From Syngnathus acus (taxonomy: Eukaryota > Chordata > Actinopteri > Syngnathiformes > Syngnathidae): DNA of 64,000 bases. This document shows, one piece after another, positions 1 to 10,250 of this stretch. The DNA lies in assembly GCF_901709675.1 (NCBI RefSeq), contig NC_051098.1, forward strand, positions 621,500-685,499, given 5' to 3'. The position numbers and the translations under genes were made by a program. How positions within the stretch are numbered: position 1 is the stretch's first letter; each line of letters opens with the position of its first letter. The notes below the pieces were generated by a model. It was given only the letters and a program-made list of their open reading frames with translations, was not told where the DNA came from and searched no databases.

Positions 1-360
1 GCGGCCTTTACCTCCTTCCTTGGATGTATAACATTCGCAGATTTTCGCCCCCCGGCCTGTGTTTAAGGAGGCGGCCGGTACGCTCCTTCCTTGGATGTAT
101 AACATTCGCAGATTTTCGCCCCCCGGCCTGTGTTTAAGGAGGCGGCCGGTACGCTCCTTCCTTGGATGTATAACATTCGCAGATTTTCGCCCCCCGGCCT
201 GTGTTTAAGGAGGCGGCCGGTACGCTCCTTCCTTGGATGTATAACATTCGCAGATTTTCGCCCCCCGGCCTGTGTTTAAGGAGGCGGCCGGTACGCTCCT
301 TCCTTGGATGTATAACATTCGCAGATTTTCGCCCCCCGGCCTGTGTTTAAGGAGGCGGCC
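1..360. repeat. 71-bp tandem repeat array
   Basis: About five near-identical 71-bp units; successive GCGGCCGGTACG starts fall at 71, 142 and 213. Each unit consists of the 47-bp unit of the next array plus a 24-bp insert that includes TGGATGTATAACATTCGC. The array is cut by the window edge. No coding potential. Confidence 0.95.
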
Positions 361-943
361 GGTCCTCCCCTCTTCCTTCCGCCCGGCCTGTGTTTAAGGA
401 GGCGGCCGGTCCTCCCCTCTTCCTTCCGCCCGGCCTGTGTTTAAGGAGGCGGCCGGTCCTCCCCTCTTCCTTCCGCCCGGCCTGTGTTTAAGGAGGCGGC
501 CGGTCCTCCCCTCTTCCTTCCGCCCGGCCTGTGTTTAAGGAGGCGGCCGGTCCTCCCCTCTTCCTTCCGCCCGGCCTGTGTTTAAGGAGGCGGCCGGTCC
601 TCCCCTCTTCCTTCCGCCCGGCCTGTGTTTAAGGAGGCGGCCGGTCCTCCCCTCTTCCTTCCGCCCGGCCTGTGTTTAAGGAGGCGGCCGGTCCTCCCCT
701 CTTCCTTCCGCCCGGCCTGTGTTTAAGGAGGCGGCCGGTCCTCCCCTCTTCCTTCCGCCCGGCCTGTGTTTAAGGAGGCGGCCGGTCCTCCCCTCTTCCT
801 TCCGCCCGGCCTGTGTTTAAGGAGGCGGCCGGTCCTCCCCTCTTCCTTCCGCCCGGCCTGTGTTTAAGGAGGCGGCCGGTCCTCCCCTCTTCCTTCCGCC
901 CGGCCTGTGTTTAAGGAGGCGGCCGGTCCTCCCCTGTTCCTTC
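361..943. repeat. 47-bp tandem repeat array
   Basis: Thirteen starts of GGTCCTCCCC spaced exactly 47 bp apart (361, 408, 455 up to 925). The unit is the 71-bp unit lacking its 24-bp insert, so one array derives from the other by an indel followed by amplification. There are no unique spacers, so it is not a CRISPR array. Confidence 0.95.
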
Positions 944-944
944 C

Positions 945-1160
945 TGTGGCACTTAGAAAATATTCGCGCGCTGTGGCACTTAGAAAATATTCGCGCGCTG
1001 TGACACTTAGAAAATATTCGCGCGCTGTGACACTTAGAAAATATTCGCGCGCTGTGGCACTTAGAAATATTTTCGAGAGTTGTCGGACTTAGAAAATATT
1101 CGAGCGCTGTGGCACTTAGAAATATTTTCGAGAGTTGTTGGACTTAGAAAAATTTTCACT
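945..1160. repeat. 27-bp tandem repeat array (derived from the 121-bp satellite)
   Basis: About eight copies of a ~27-bp unit with core CACTTAGAAAATATTCG (starts 945, 972 and so on); the last copies diverge to GGACTTAGAAA. The same core is one segment of every 121-bp unit further right, so this is a sub-fragment amplified by itself. Confidence 0.9.
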
Positions 1161-1480
1161 CTCTGTTTTGGACTTCCACAGTGCTTTGCCTTTCGCTCCT
1201 AGTTCGGTGTCCGAGCAGGGTAACACTTGTTGGGGGCTAAACCAACGCTCGAGACACCAGCCGCCTGGTTCTTCTGCCAAAATTTTGTGTTCCCTACACT
1301 CGTTCTGACTATATTTTGCGATTTGGGGGTAAAGGTAATGAGTACACTAACTAGGGGGACCAACTCATTGTACTCTGGCGCACCTGAAGGAAGTCGCTGG
1401 TACTGCACTTACCCCTGGTACCCCAACCCCTGGTACCTAATGGGACTTTGAAAAATTTTCACAAATTTCGGAGGGGGAGA
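1161..1480. other. Array-boundary module, copy 1 (non-satellite)
   Basis: About 320 bp of low-copy sequence between the 27-bp and 121-bp arrays. Its right part (about 1306-1440) contains GAGTACACTAACTAGGGGG followed by CCCCTGGTACC repeats. The same block recurs near 3267, 4688 and 10,050, always between blocks of different satellite type. No gene recognised; the open frames here look accidental. Confidence 0.75.
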
Positions 1481-3066
1481 GGCTGATTTCGGCTATTTGT
1501 GGCCGACCGCGGGAACCAGCCGGAGCGGACACTTTACGGCGCAAGAGCCGTTGGCACTTAGAAATATTTCGCCAGAGTTGGCGTGAGCTCCAGGGGAAGA
1601 GGCTGGTTTTCTGCTATTTGTGGCCGAGCGCAGGAACCAGCCAGAGCGGACACTTTACGGCGCAAGAGCCGTTGGCACTTAGAAATATTTCGCCAGAGTT
1701 GGCGTGAGCTCCAGGGGAAGAGGCTGATTTTCCGCTATTTGTGGCCGACCGCGGGAACCAGCCGGAGCGGACACTTTACGGCGCAAGAGCCGTTGGCACT
1801 TAGAAATTTTTCGCCAGACTTGGCGTGAGCTCCAGGTGAAGAGGCTGATTTTCCGCTATTTGTGGCCGACCGCGGGAACCAGCCGGAGCGGACACTTTAC
1901 GGCGCAAGAGCCGTTGGCACTGGCGCGAGCTCCAGGGGAAGAGGCTGGTTTTCTGATATTTGTGGCCGAGCGCAGGAACCAGCCAGAGCGGACACTTTAC
2001 GGCGCAAGAGCCGTTGGCACTTAGAAATTTTTCGCCAGACTTGGCGTGAGCTCCAGGTGAAGAGGCTGGTTTTCCGCTATTTGTGGCCGACCGCGGGAAC
2101 CAGCCGGAGCGGACACTTTACGGCGCAAGAGCCGTTGGCACTTAGAAATTATTCGCCAGACTTGGCGTGAGCTCCAGGTGAAGAGGCTGATTTTCCGCTA
2201 TTTGTGGCCGACCGCGGGAACCGGCCGGAGCGGACACTTTACGGCGCAAGAGCCGTTGGCACTGGCGCGAGCTCCAGGGGAAGAGGCTGGTTTTCTGATA
2301 TTTGTGGCCGAGCGCAGGAACCAGCCAGAGCGGACACTTTACGGCGCAAGAGCCGTTGGCACTTAGAAATATTTCGCCAGACTTGGCGTGAGCTCCAGGT
2401 GAAGAGGCTGGTTTTCCGCTATTTGTGGCCGACCGCGGGAACCAGCCGGAGCGGACACTTTACGGCGCAAGAGCCGTTGGCACTTAGAAATTATTCGCCA
2501 GACTTGGCGTGAGCTCCAGGTGAAGAGGCTGGTTTTCCGCTATTTGGATCCGACCGGGGAACCGTCGCCACTCGGACGGAACGTGCGGCAGCCCACGCTC
2601 GCACTTAGGAAATATTCGCTTAAGTTGGCGCGAGCTCCAGGAGGAGAGGCCGGGTTTTCGCCATTCGGATCCGACCAGGGAACCGTCGCCACTCGGACGG
2701 AACGTGCGGCAGCCCACGCTCGCACTTAGGAAATATTCGCTTAAGTTGGCGCGAGCTCCAGGAGGAGAGGCCGAATTTTCGCCATTCGGAACCGACCAGG
2801 GAACCGTCGCCACTCGGACGGAACGTGCGGCAGCCCACGCTCGCACTTAGGAAATATTCGCTTAAGTTGGCGCGAGCTCCAGGAGGAGAGGCCGAATTTT
2901 CGCCATTCGGAACCGACCGGGGAACCGTCGCCACTCGGACGGATTGCGTGTCAGCCCTCGATGACACTTAGGAAATATTCCGTTATTCTCACCGACCTCC
3001 GTGAAGGAGAGGCCGACTTTTCGCTATTCGGGTCCGAACGGGGAACCGTCGCCACTCGGACTAATT

Positions 3067-3420
3067 GCGTGTCAGCCCTCGGTGACACTTAGAAAATATC
3101 CGCTAAATTTGATCGGACCTCCAGGCGGCCTTTTCGCCGTCGCTGTCCGACCGGGGAACCGTCGCCACTCGGACGGTGGGTGTGCCAGCATCCGCTGGCA
3201 CTTAGAAAAATTTTCAAAAATTAAAAAAAAACATCTCTTCACCTACGTGCCGACTATATTTTACGATTTGGGGGTGAAGTGGATGAGTACACTAACTAGG
3301 GGGACCAACCCAGTGTACTCTTATCCATGGGGGAGAGGCCGGATTCTCGCCATTCGGATCCGACCGGGGAACCGTCGCCACTCGGACGGAACGTGCGGCA
3401 GCCCACGCACGCACTTAGGA
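3067..3420. repeat. Boundary module copy 2, left member of a 1,421-bp-spaced duplication
   Basis: Contains a diverged satellite unit, an A-rich stretch and the GAGTACACTAACTAGGGGG block. It matches 4488-4840 almost base for base at a constant offset of 1,421 bp, indicating a recent segmental duplication inside the array. Confidence 0.85.
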
Positions 3421-3989
3421 AATATTCGCTTAAGTTGGCGCGAGCTCCAGGAGGAGAGGCCGAATTTTCGCCATTCGGAACCGACCGGGGAACCGTCGCC
3501 ACTCGGACGGAACGTGCGGCAGCCCACGCACGCACTTAGGAAATATTCGCTTAAGTTGGCGCGAGCTCCAGGAGGAGAGGCCGAATTTTCGCCATTCGGA
3601 TCCGACCGGGGAACCGTCGCCACTCGGACGGAACGTGCGGCAGCCCACGCTCGCACTTAGGAAATATTCGCTTAAGTTGGCGCGAGCTCCAGGAGGAGAG
3701 GCCGGGTTTTCGCCATTCGGATCCGACCAGGGAACCGTCGCCACTCGGACGGAACGTGCGGCAGCCCACGCTCGCACTTAGGAAATATTCGCTTAAGTTG
3801 GCGCGAGCTCCAGGAGGAGAGGCCGAATTTTCGCCATTCGGAACCGACCAGGGAACCGTCGCCACTCGGACGGAACGTGCGGCAGCCCACGCTCGCACTT
3901 AGGAAATATTCGCTTAAGTTGGCGCGAGCTCCAGGAGGAGAGGCCGAATTTTCGCCATTCGGAACCGACCGGGGAACCGTCGCCACTCG

Positions 3990-4487
3990 GACGGAAATAG
4001 GGTCCCATAAGTGACCGGTCCGCGGTCCCAAACTCACGCCCGGCAGGAGTGCTCGGAGGGCGGTTAAGAAGTTTTTCGCCAGAGTTGGCGTGAGCTCCAG
4101 GCGGAGAGGCCGAATTATGGCGATTCGGGTACAGACATGGGAACCGTCGCAATTCAGCTGGCTTGCGTGTCAGCCCTCGGTGACACTTAGGAAATATTCC
4201 GTTATTCTCACCGACCTCCGTGAATGAGAGGCCGGATTTTCGCCATTCGGATCCGACCGGGGGAACCGTCGCCACCGGACGGTTCGTGAGCGAGCCTTCG
4301 CTGTATGCTCGCGGGCCAAATAGGGTCCCATAAGTGACCGGGTCGCGGTCCCAAACTCAACGCCCGGCAGGAGTGCTCGGAGGGCGGTTAAGATGTTATT
4401 CGCCAAAGTTGGCGTGAGCTCCAGGCGGAGAGGCCGAATTATGGCGATTCGGTTCCGACGAGGGAACCGTCGCAATTCAGCTGGCTT
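3990..4487. repeat. Composite satellite units, first block
   Basis: Two copies of the CATAAGTGACCGG segment, starting at 4008 and 4331 (323 bp apart), each combining 121-bp-type sequence with a ~200-bp segment not found in subfamilies A and B. Same composite type as the larger block at 5.1-6.6 kb. Confidence 0.8.
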
Positions 4488-4840
4488 GCGTGTCAGCCCT
4501 CGGTGACACTTAGAAAATATCCGCTAAATTTGATCGGACCTCCAGGCGGCCTTTTCGCCGTCGCTGTCCGACCGGGGAACCGTCGCCACTCGGACGGTGG
4601 GTGTGCCAGCATCCGCTGGCACTTAGAAAAATTTTCAAAAATTAAAAAAAAACATCTCTTCACCTACGTGCCGACTATATTTTACGATTTGGGGGTGAAG
4701 TGGATGAGTACACTAACTAGGGGGACCAACCCAGTGTACTCTTATCCATGGGGGAGAGGCCGGATTCTCGCCATTCGGATCCGACCGGGGAACCGTCGCC
4801 ACTCGGACGGAACGTGCGCAGCCCACGCACGCACTTAGGA
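4488..4840. repeat. Boundary module copy 3, right member of the duplication
   Basis: Near-identical to 3067-3420 with a one-base deletion near 4818. It again carries the GAGTACACTAACTAGGGGG block and is followed by 121-bp subfamily B units. Confidence 0.85.
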
Positions 4841-5089
4841 AATATTCGCTTAAGTTGGCGCGAGCTCCAGGAGGAGAGGCCGAATTTTCGCCATTCGGAA
4901 CCGACCGGGGAACCGTCGCCACTCGGACGGAACGTGCGGCAGCCCACGCACGCACTTAGGAAATATTCGCTTAAGTTGGCGCGAGCTCCAGGAGGAGAGG
5001 CCGAATTTTCGCCATTCGGAACCGACCGGGGAACCGTCGCCCTCGGACGGAACGTGCGGCAGCCCACGCACGCACTTAGGAAATATTCG

Positions 5090-6590
5090 CTTAATTCTCA
5101 CCGACCTCCGTGAATGAGAGGCCGGATTTTCGCCATTCGGATCCGACCGGGGAACCGTCGCCACTCGGACGGTTCGTGAGCGAGCCTTCGCTGTATGCTC
5201 GCGGGCCAAATAGGGTCCCATAAGTGACCGGTCGCGGTCCCAAACTCACGCCCGGCAGGAGTGCTCGGAGGGCGGTTAAGATGTTTTCGCCAGAGTTGGC
5301 GTGAGCTCCAGGAGGAGAGGCCGAATTATGGCGATTCGGTACCGACATGGGAACCGTCGCAATTCAGCTGGCTTGCGTGTCAGCCCTCGGTGACACTTAG
5401 GAAATATTCCCTATTCTCACCGACCTCCGTGAATGAGAGGCCGGATTTTTCGCCATTCGGATCCGACCGGGGAACCGTCGCCACTCGGACGGTTCGTGAG
5501 CGAGCCTTCGCTGTATGCTCGCGGGCCAAATAGGGTCCCATAAGTGACCGGTCGCGGTCCCAAACTCACGCCCGGCAGGAGTGCTCGGAGGGCGGTTAAG
5601 AAGTTTTTTCGCCAGAGTTGGCGTGAGCTCCAGGAGGAGAGGCCGAATTATGGCGATTCGGTACCGACATGGGAACCGTCGCAATTCAGCTGGCTTGCGT
5701 GTCAGCCCTCGGTGACACTTAGGAAATATTCCCTTATTCTCACCGACCTCCGTGAATGAGAGGCCGGATTTTCGCCATTCGGATCCGACCGGGGAACCGT
5801 CGCCACTCGGACGGTTCGTGAGCGAGCCTTCGCTGTATGCTCGCGGGCCAAATAGGGTCCCATAAGTGACCGGGCGCGGTCCCAAACTCACGCCCGGCAG
5901 GAGTGCTCGGAGGGCGGTTAAGATGTTTTTCGCCAGAGTTGGCGTGAGCTCCAGGAGGAGAGGCCGAATTATGGCGATTCGGTACCGACATGGGAACCGT
6001 CGCAATTCAGCTGGCTTGCGTGTCAGCCCTCGGTGACACTTAGGAAATATTCCCTTATTCTCACCGACCTCCGTGAATGAGAGGCCGGATTTTTCGCCAT
6101 TCGGATCCGACCGGGGAACCGTCGCCACTCGGACGGTTCGTGAGCGAGCCTTCGCTGTATGCTCGCGGGCCAAATAGGGTCCCATAAGTGACCGGTCGCG
6201 GTCCCAAACTCACGCCCGGCAGGAGTGCTCGGAGGGCGGGTAAGATGTTTTTCGCCAGAGTTGGCGTGAGCTCCAGGAGGAGAGGCCGAATTATGGCGAT
6301 TCGGTACCGACATGGGAACCGTCGCAATTCAGCTGGCTTGCGTGTCAGCCCTCGGTGACACTTAGGAAATATTCCCTTATTCTCACCGACCTCCGTGAAT
6401 GAGAGGCCGGATTTTCGCCATTCGGATCCGACCGGGGAACCGTCGCCACTCGGACGGTTCGTGAGCGAGCCTTCGCTGTATGCTCGCGGGCCAAATAGGG
6501 TCCCATAAGTGACCGGGCGCGGTCCCAAACTCACGCCCGGCAGGAGTGCTCGGAGGGCGGTTAAGATGTTTTTCGCCAGAGTTGGCGTGA
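5090..6590. repeat. ~321-bp composite higher-order repeat
   Basis: TAAGTGACCGG landmarks fall at 5221, 5541, 5863, 6185 and 6506, a period of 320-322 bp. Each unit joins a 121-bp-type monomer to a segment with TAGGGTCCCATAAGTG and GCCCGGCAGGAGTGC. Five tandem copies have been homogenised as a unit. Confidence 0.9.
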
Positions 6591-7929
6591 GGCTCGGGCA
6601 GCCCACGCACGCACTTAGGAATATTCGCTTAAGTTGGCGCGAGCTCCAGGAGGAGAGGCCGATTTCGCCATTCGGAACCGGCCGGGGACCGTCGCCACTC
6701 GGACGGAACGTGCGGCAGCCCACGCACGCACGTAGAAATATTCGCTTAAGTTGGCGCGAGCTCCAGGAGGAGAGCCGAATTTGCGCCATTCGGACCGACC
6801 GGGGAACCGTCGCCACTACGGACGGAACGTGCGGCAGCCCAACGCTCGCACTTAGGAAATATTCGCTTAAGTTGGCGCGAGCTCCAGGCGGAGAGGCCGG
6901 ATTTTCGCCATTTGGATCCGACCGGGAACCGTCGCCACTCGGACGGAACGTGCGGCAGCCCACGCTCGCACTTAGGAAATATTCGCTTAAGTTGGCGCGA
7001 GCTCCAGGCTGAGAGGCCGGATTTTCGCCATTTGGATCCGACCGGGGAACCGTCGCCACTCGGACGGAACGTGCGGCAGCCCACGCACGCACTTAGGAAA
7101 TATTCGCTTAGTTGGCGCGAGCTCCAGGAGGAGAGGCTGCGGCAGCCCACGCTCGCACTTAGGAATATTCGCTTAAGTTGGCGCGAGCTCCAGGAGGAGA
7201 GGCCGGGTTTTCGCCATTCGGATCCGACCAGGGAACCGTCGCCACTCGGACGGAACGTGCGGCAGCCACGCTCGCACTTAGGAAATATTCGCTTAAGTTG
7301 GCGCGAGCTCCAGGAGGAGAGGCCGAATTTTCGCCCATTCGGAACCGCACCAGGGAACCGTCGCCACTCGGACGGAACGTGCGGCAGCCACGCTCGCACT
7401 TAGGAAATATTCGCTTAAGTGGCGCGAGCTCCAGGAGGAGAGGCCGAATTTTTCGCCATTCGGAACCGACCGGGGAACCGTCGCCACTCGGACGGATTGC
7501 GTGTCAGCCCTCGATGACACTTAGGAAATATTCCGTTATTCTCACCGACCTCCGTGAAGGAGAGGCCGACTTTTCGCTATTCGGAACCGACCGGGGAACC
7601 GTCGCCACTCGGACGGAACGTGCGGCAGCCCACGCACGCACTTAGGAAATATTCGCTTAAGTTGGCGCGAGCTCCAGGAGGAGAGGCCGAATTTTCGCCA
7701 TTCGGAACCGACCGGGGAACCGTCGCCACTCGGACGGAACGTGCGGCAGCCCACGCACGCACTTAGGAAATATTCGCTTAAGTTGGCGCGAGCTCCAGGA
7801 GGAGAGGCCGAATTTTCGCCATTCGGAACCGACCGGGGAACCGTCGCCACTCGGACGGAACGTGCGGCAGCCCACGCACGCACTTAGGAAATATTCGCTT
7901 AAGTTGGCGCGAGCTCCAGGAGGAGAGGC

Positions 7930-9100
7930 CGAATTTTCGCCATTCGGAACCGGCCGGGGAACCGTCGCCACTCGGACGGAACGTGCGGCAGCCCACGCAC
8001 GCACTTAGGAAATATTCGCTTAAGTTGGCGCGAGCTCCAGGAGGAGAGGCCGAATTTTCGCCATTCGGAACCGACCGGGGAACCGTCGCCACTCGGACGG
8101 AACGTGCGGCAGCCCACGCACGCACTTAGGAAATATTCGCTTAAGTTGGCGCGAGCTCCAGGAGGAGAGGCCGAATTTTCGCCATTCGGAACCGACCGGG
8201 GAACCGTCGCCACTCGGACGGAACGTGCGGCAGCCCACGCACGCACTTAGGAAATATTCGCTTAAGTTGGCGCGAGCTCCAGGAGGAGAGGCCGAATTTT
8301 CGCCATTCGGAACCGACCGGGGAACCGTCGCCACTCGGACGGAACGTGCGGCAGCCCACGCACGCACTTAGGAAATATTCGCTTAAGTTGGCGCGAGCTC
8401 CAGGAGGAGAGGCCGAATTTTCGCCATTCGGAACCGGCCGGGGAACCGTCGCCACTCGGACGGAACGTGCGGCAGCCCACGCACGCACTTAGGAAATATT
8501 CGCTTAAGTTGGCGCGAGCTCCAGGAGGAGAGGCCGAATTTTCGCCATTCGGAACCGACCGGGGAACCGTCGCCACTCGGACGGAACGTGCGGCAGCCCA
8601 CGCACGCACTTAGGAAATATTCGCTTAAGTTGGCGCGAGCTCCAGGAGGAGAGGCCGAATTTTCGCCATTCGGAACCGGCCGGGGAACCGTCGCCACTCG
8701 GACGGAACGTGCGGCAGCCCACGCACGCACTTAGGAAATATTCGCTTAAGTTGGCGCGAGCTCCAGGAGGAGAGGCCGAATTTTCGCCATTCGGAACCGA
8801 CCGGGGAACCGTCGCCACTCGGACGGAACGTGCGGCAGCCCACGCACGCACTTAGGAAATATTCGCTTAAGTTGGCGCGAGCTCCAGGAGGAGAGGCCGA
8901 ATTTTCGCCATTCGGAACCGGCCGGGGAACCGTCGCCACTCGGACGGAACGTGCGGCAGCCCACGCACGCACTTAGGAAATATTCGCTTAAGTTGGCGCG
9001 AGCTCCAGGAGGAGAGGCCGAATTTTCGCCATTCGGAACCGACCGGGGAACCGTCGCCACTCGGACGGAACGTGCGGCAGCCCACGCTCGCACTTAGGAA
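7930..9100. repeat. 242-bp dimeric higher-order repeat within the 121-bp satellite
   Basis: The variant GGAACCGGCC instead of GGAACCGACC occurs near 7948, 8433, 8675 and 8917, the last three exactly 242 bp apart, so two monomer types alternate and were amplified as a dimer. Confidence 0.8.
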
Positions 9101-9795
9101 ATATTCGCTTAAGTTGGCGCGAGCTCCAGGCTGAGAGGCCGGATTTTCGCCATTTGGATCCGACCGGGGAACCGTCGCCACTCGGACGGAACGTGCGGCA
9201 GCCCACGCACGCACTTAGGAAATATTCGCTTAAGTTGGCGCGAGCTCCAGGAGGAGAGGCCGAATTTTCGCCATTCGGAACCGACCGGGGAACCGTCGCC
9301 ACTCGGACGGAACGTGCGGCAGCCCACGCACGCACTTAGGAAATATTCGCTTAAGTTGGCGCGAGCTCCAGGAGGAGAGGCCGAATTTTCGCCATTCGGA
9401 ACCGACCGGGGAACCGTCGCCACTCGGACGGAACGTGCGGCAGCCCACGCTCGCACTTAGGAAATATTCGCTTAAGTTGGCGCGAGCTCCAGGAGGAGAG
9501 GCCGAATTTCCGCCATTTGGATCCGACCGGGGAACCGTCGCCACTCGGACGGAACGTGCGGCAGCCCACGCTCGCACTTAGGAAATATTCGCTTAAGTTT
9601 GCGCGAGCTCCAGGCTGAGAGGCCGAATTCTCGCCATTCGGATCCGACCGGGGAACCGTCGCCACTCGGACGGAACGTGCGGCAGCCCACGCTCGCACTT
9701 AGGAAATATTCGCTTAAGTTTGCGCGAGCTCCAGGCTGAGAGGCCGAATTCTCGCCATTCGGATCCGACCGGGGAACCGTCGCCACTCGGACAAT

Positions 9796-10250
9796 TGCGT
9801 GTCAGCCCTCGGTGACACTTAGAAAAAATCAGCTAAATTTGATCGGACCTCCAGGCGGCCTTTTCGCCGTCGCTGTCCGACCGGGGAACCGTCGCCACTC
9901 GGACGGTGGGTGTGCCAGCATCCGCTGGCACTTAGAAAAATTTTAACAAAAAAAAAATACATCTCTTCACCTACGTGATGACTGTATTTTGCGATTAGGG
10001 GGTAAAGTGGATGAGTACAGTGGATGAGTACACTAACCACGTCTTTCGCGAATAGGGGGTGAATTGGATGAGTACACTAACTAGGGGGACCAACTCAGAT
10101 GTTACCCCTGGTACCTCAGCGCTCTCCCCTGGTACCTCAGCGCTTACCCCTGGTACCTCAGCACTTACCCCTGGTACCTCAGCGCTACCCCGGCTGCCGC
10201 GAGAGATGCCCGGCGAGGCTTCCAGGGCCTCGGCTACGCATTTTTCGAAG
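9796..10250. repeat. Boundary module copy 4 with 21-bp repeats
   Basis: A diverged copy of the 3067-type segment ending in two versions of GATGAGTACACTAAC, then four 21-bp repeats of CCCCTGGTACCTCAGCG (starts 10,105, 10,126, 10,147 and 10,168). It marks the switch from the 121-bp to the 106-bp satellite. The CCCCTGGTACC element also follows copy 1 near 1408. Confidence 0.85.

Larger units (their letters stand above)
1481..9795. repeat. 121-bp satellite, several subfamilies
   Basis: Tandem units of 121 bp (GAGCTC at 1585 and 1706; perfectly spaced copies between 7.6 and 9.7 kb). Landmarks in a unit are CACTTAGGAAATATTCGC, TTGGCGCGAGCTCCAGG and CCGTCGCCACTCGGACGG. Subfamily A (1.48-2.5 kb) has GGAACCAGCCGGAGCGG, subfamily B (2.5-4.0, 4.75-5.1 and 6.6-9.8 kb) has GGGGAACCGTCGCCACTC, and 4.0-4.5 and 5.1-6.6 kb are composite forms. 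Long minus-strand open frames of about 115 codons repeat every 121 bp because the unit happens to lack stops; they are not genes. Confidence 0.95.

Noticed and set aside
361-943. CRISPR-like direct repeat array
   Set aside because: Units are contiguous with no unique spacers, and the setting is eukaryotic satellite DNA.
7657-9698. Series of ~115-codon minus-strand open frames (MRAWAAARSVRV...) spaced 121 bp
   Set aside because: They recur exactly with the satellite period and overlap one another; they exist because the 121-bp unit has few stops. No independent coding evidence.
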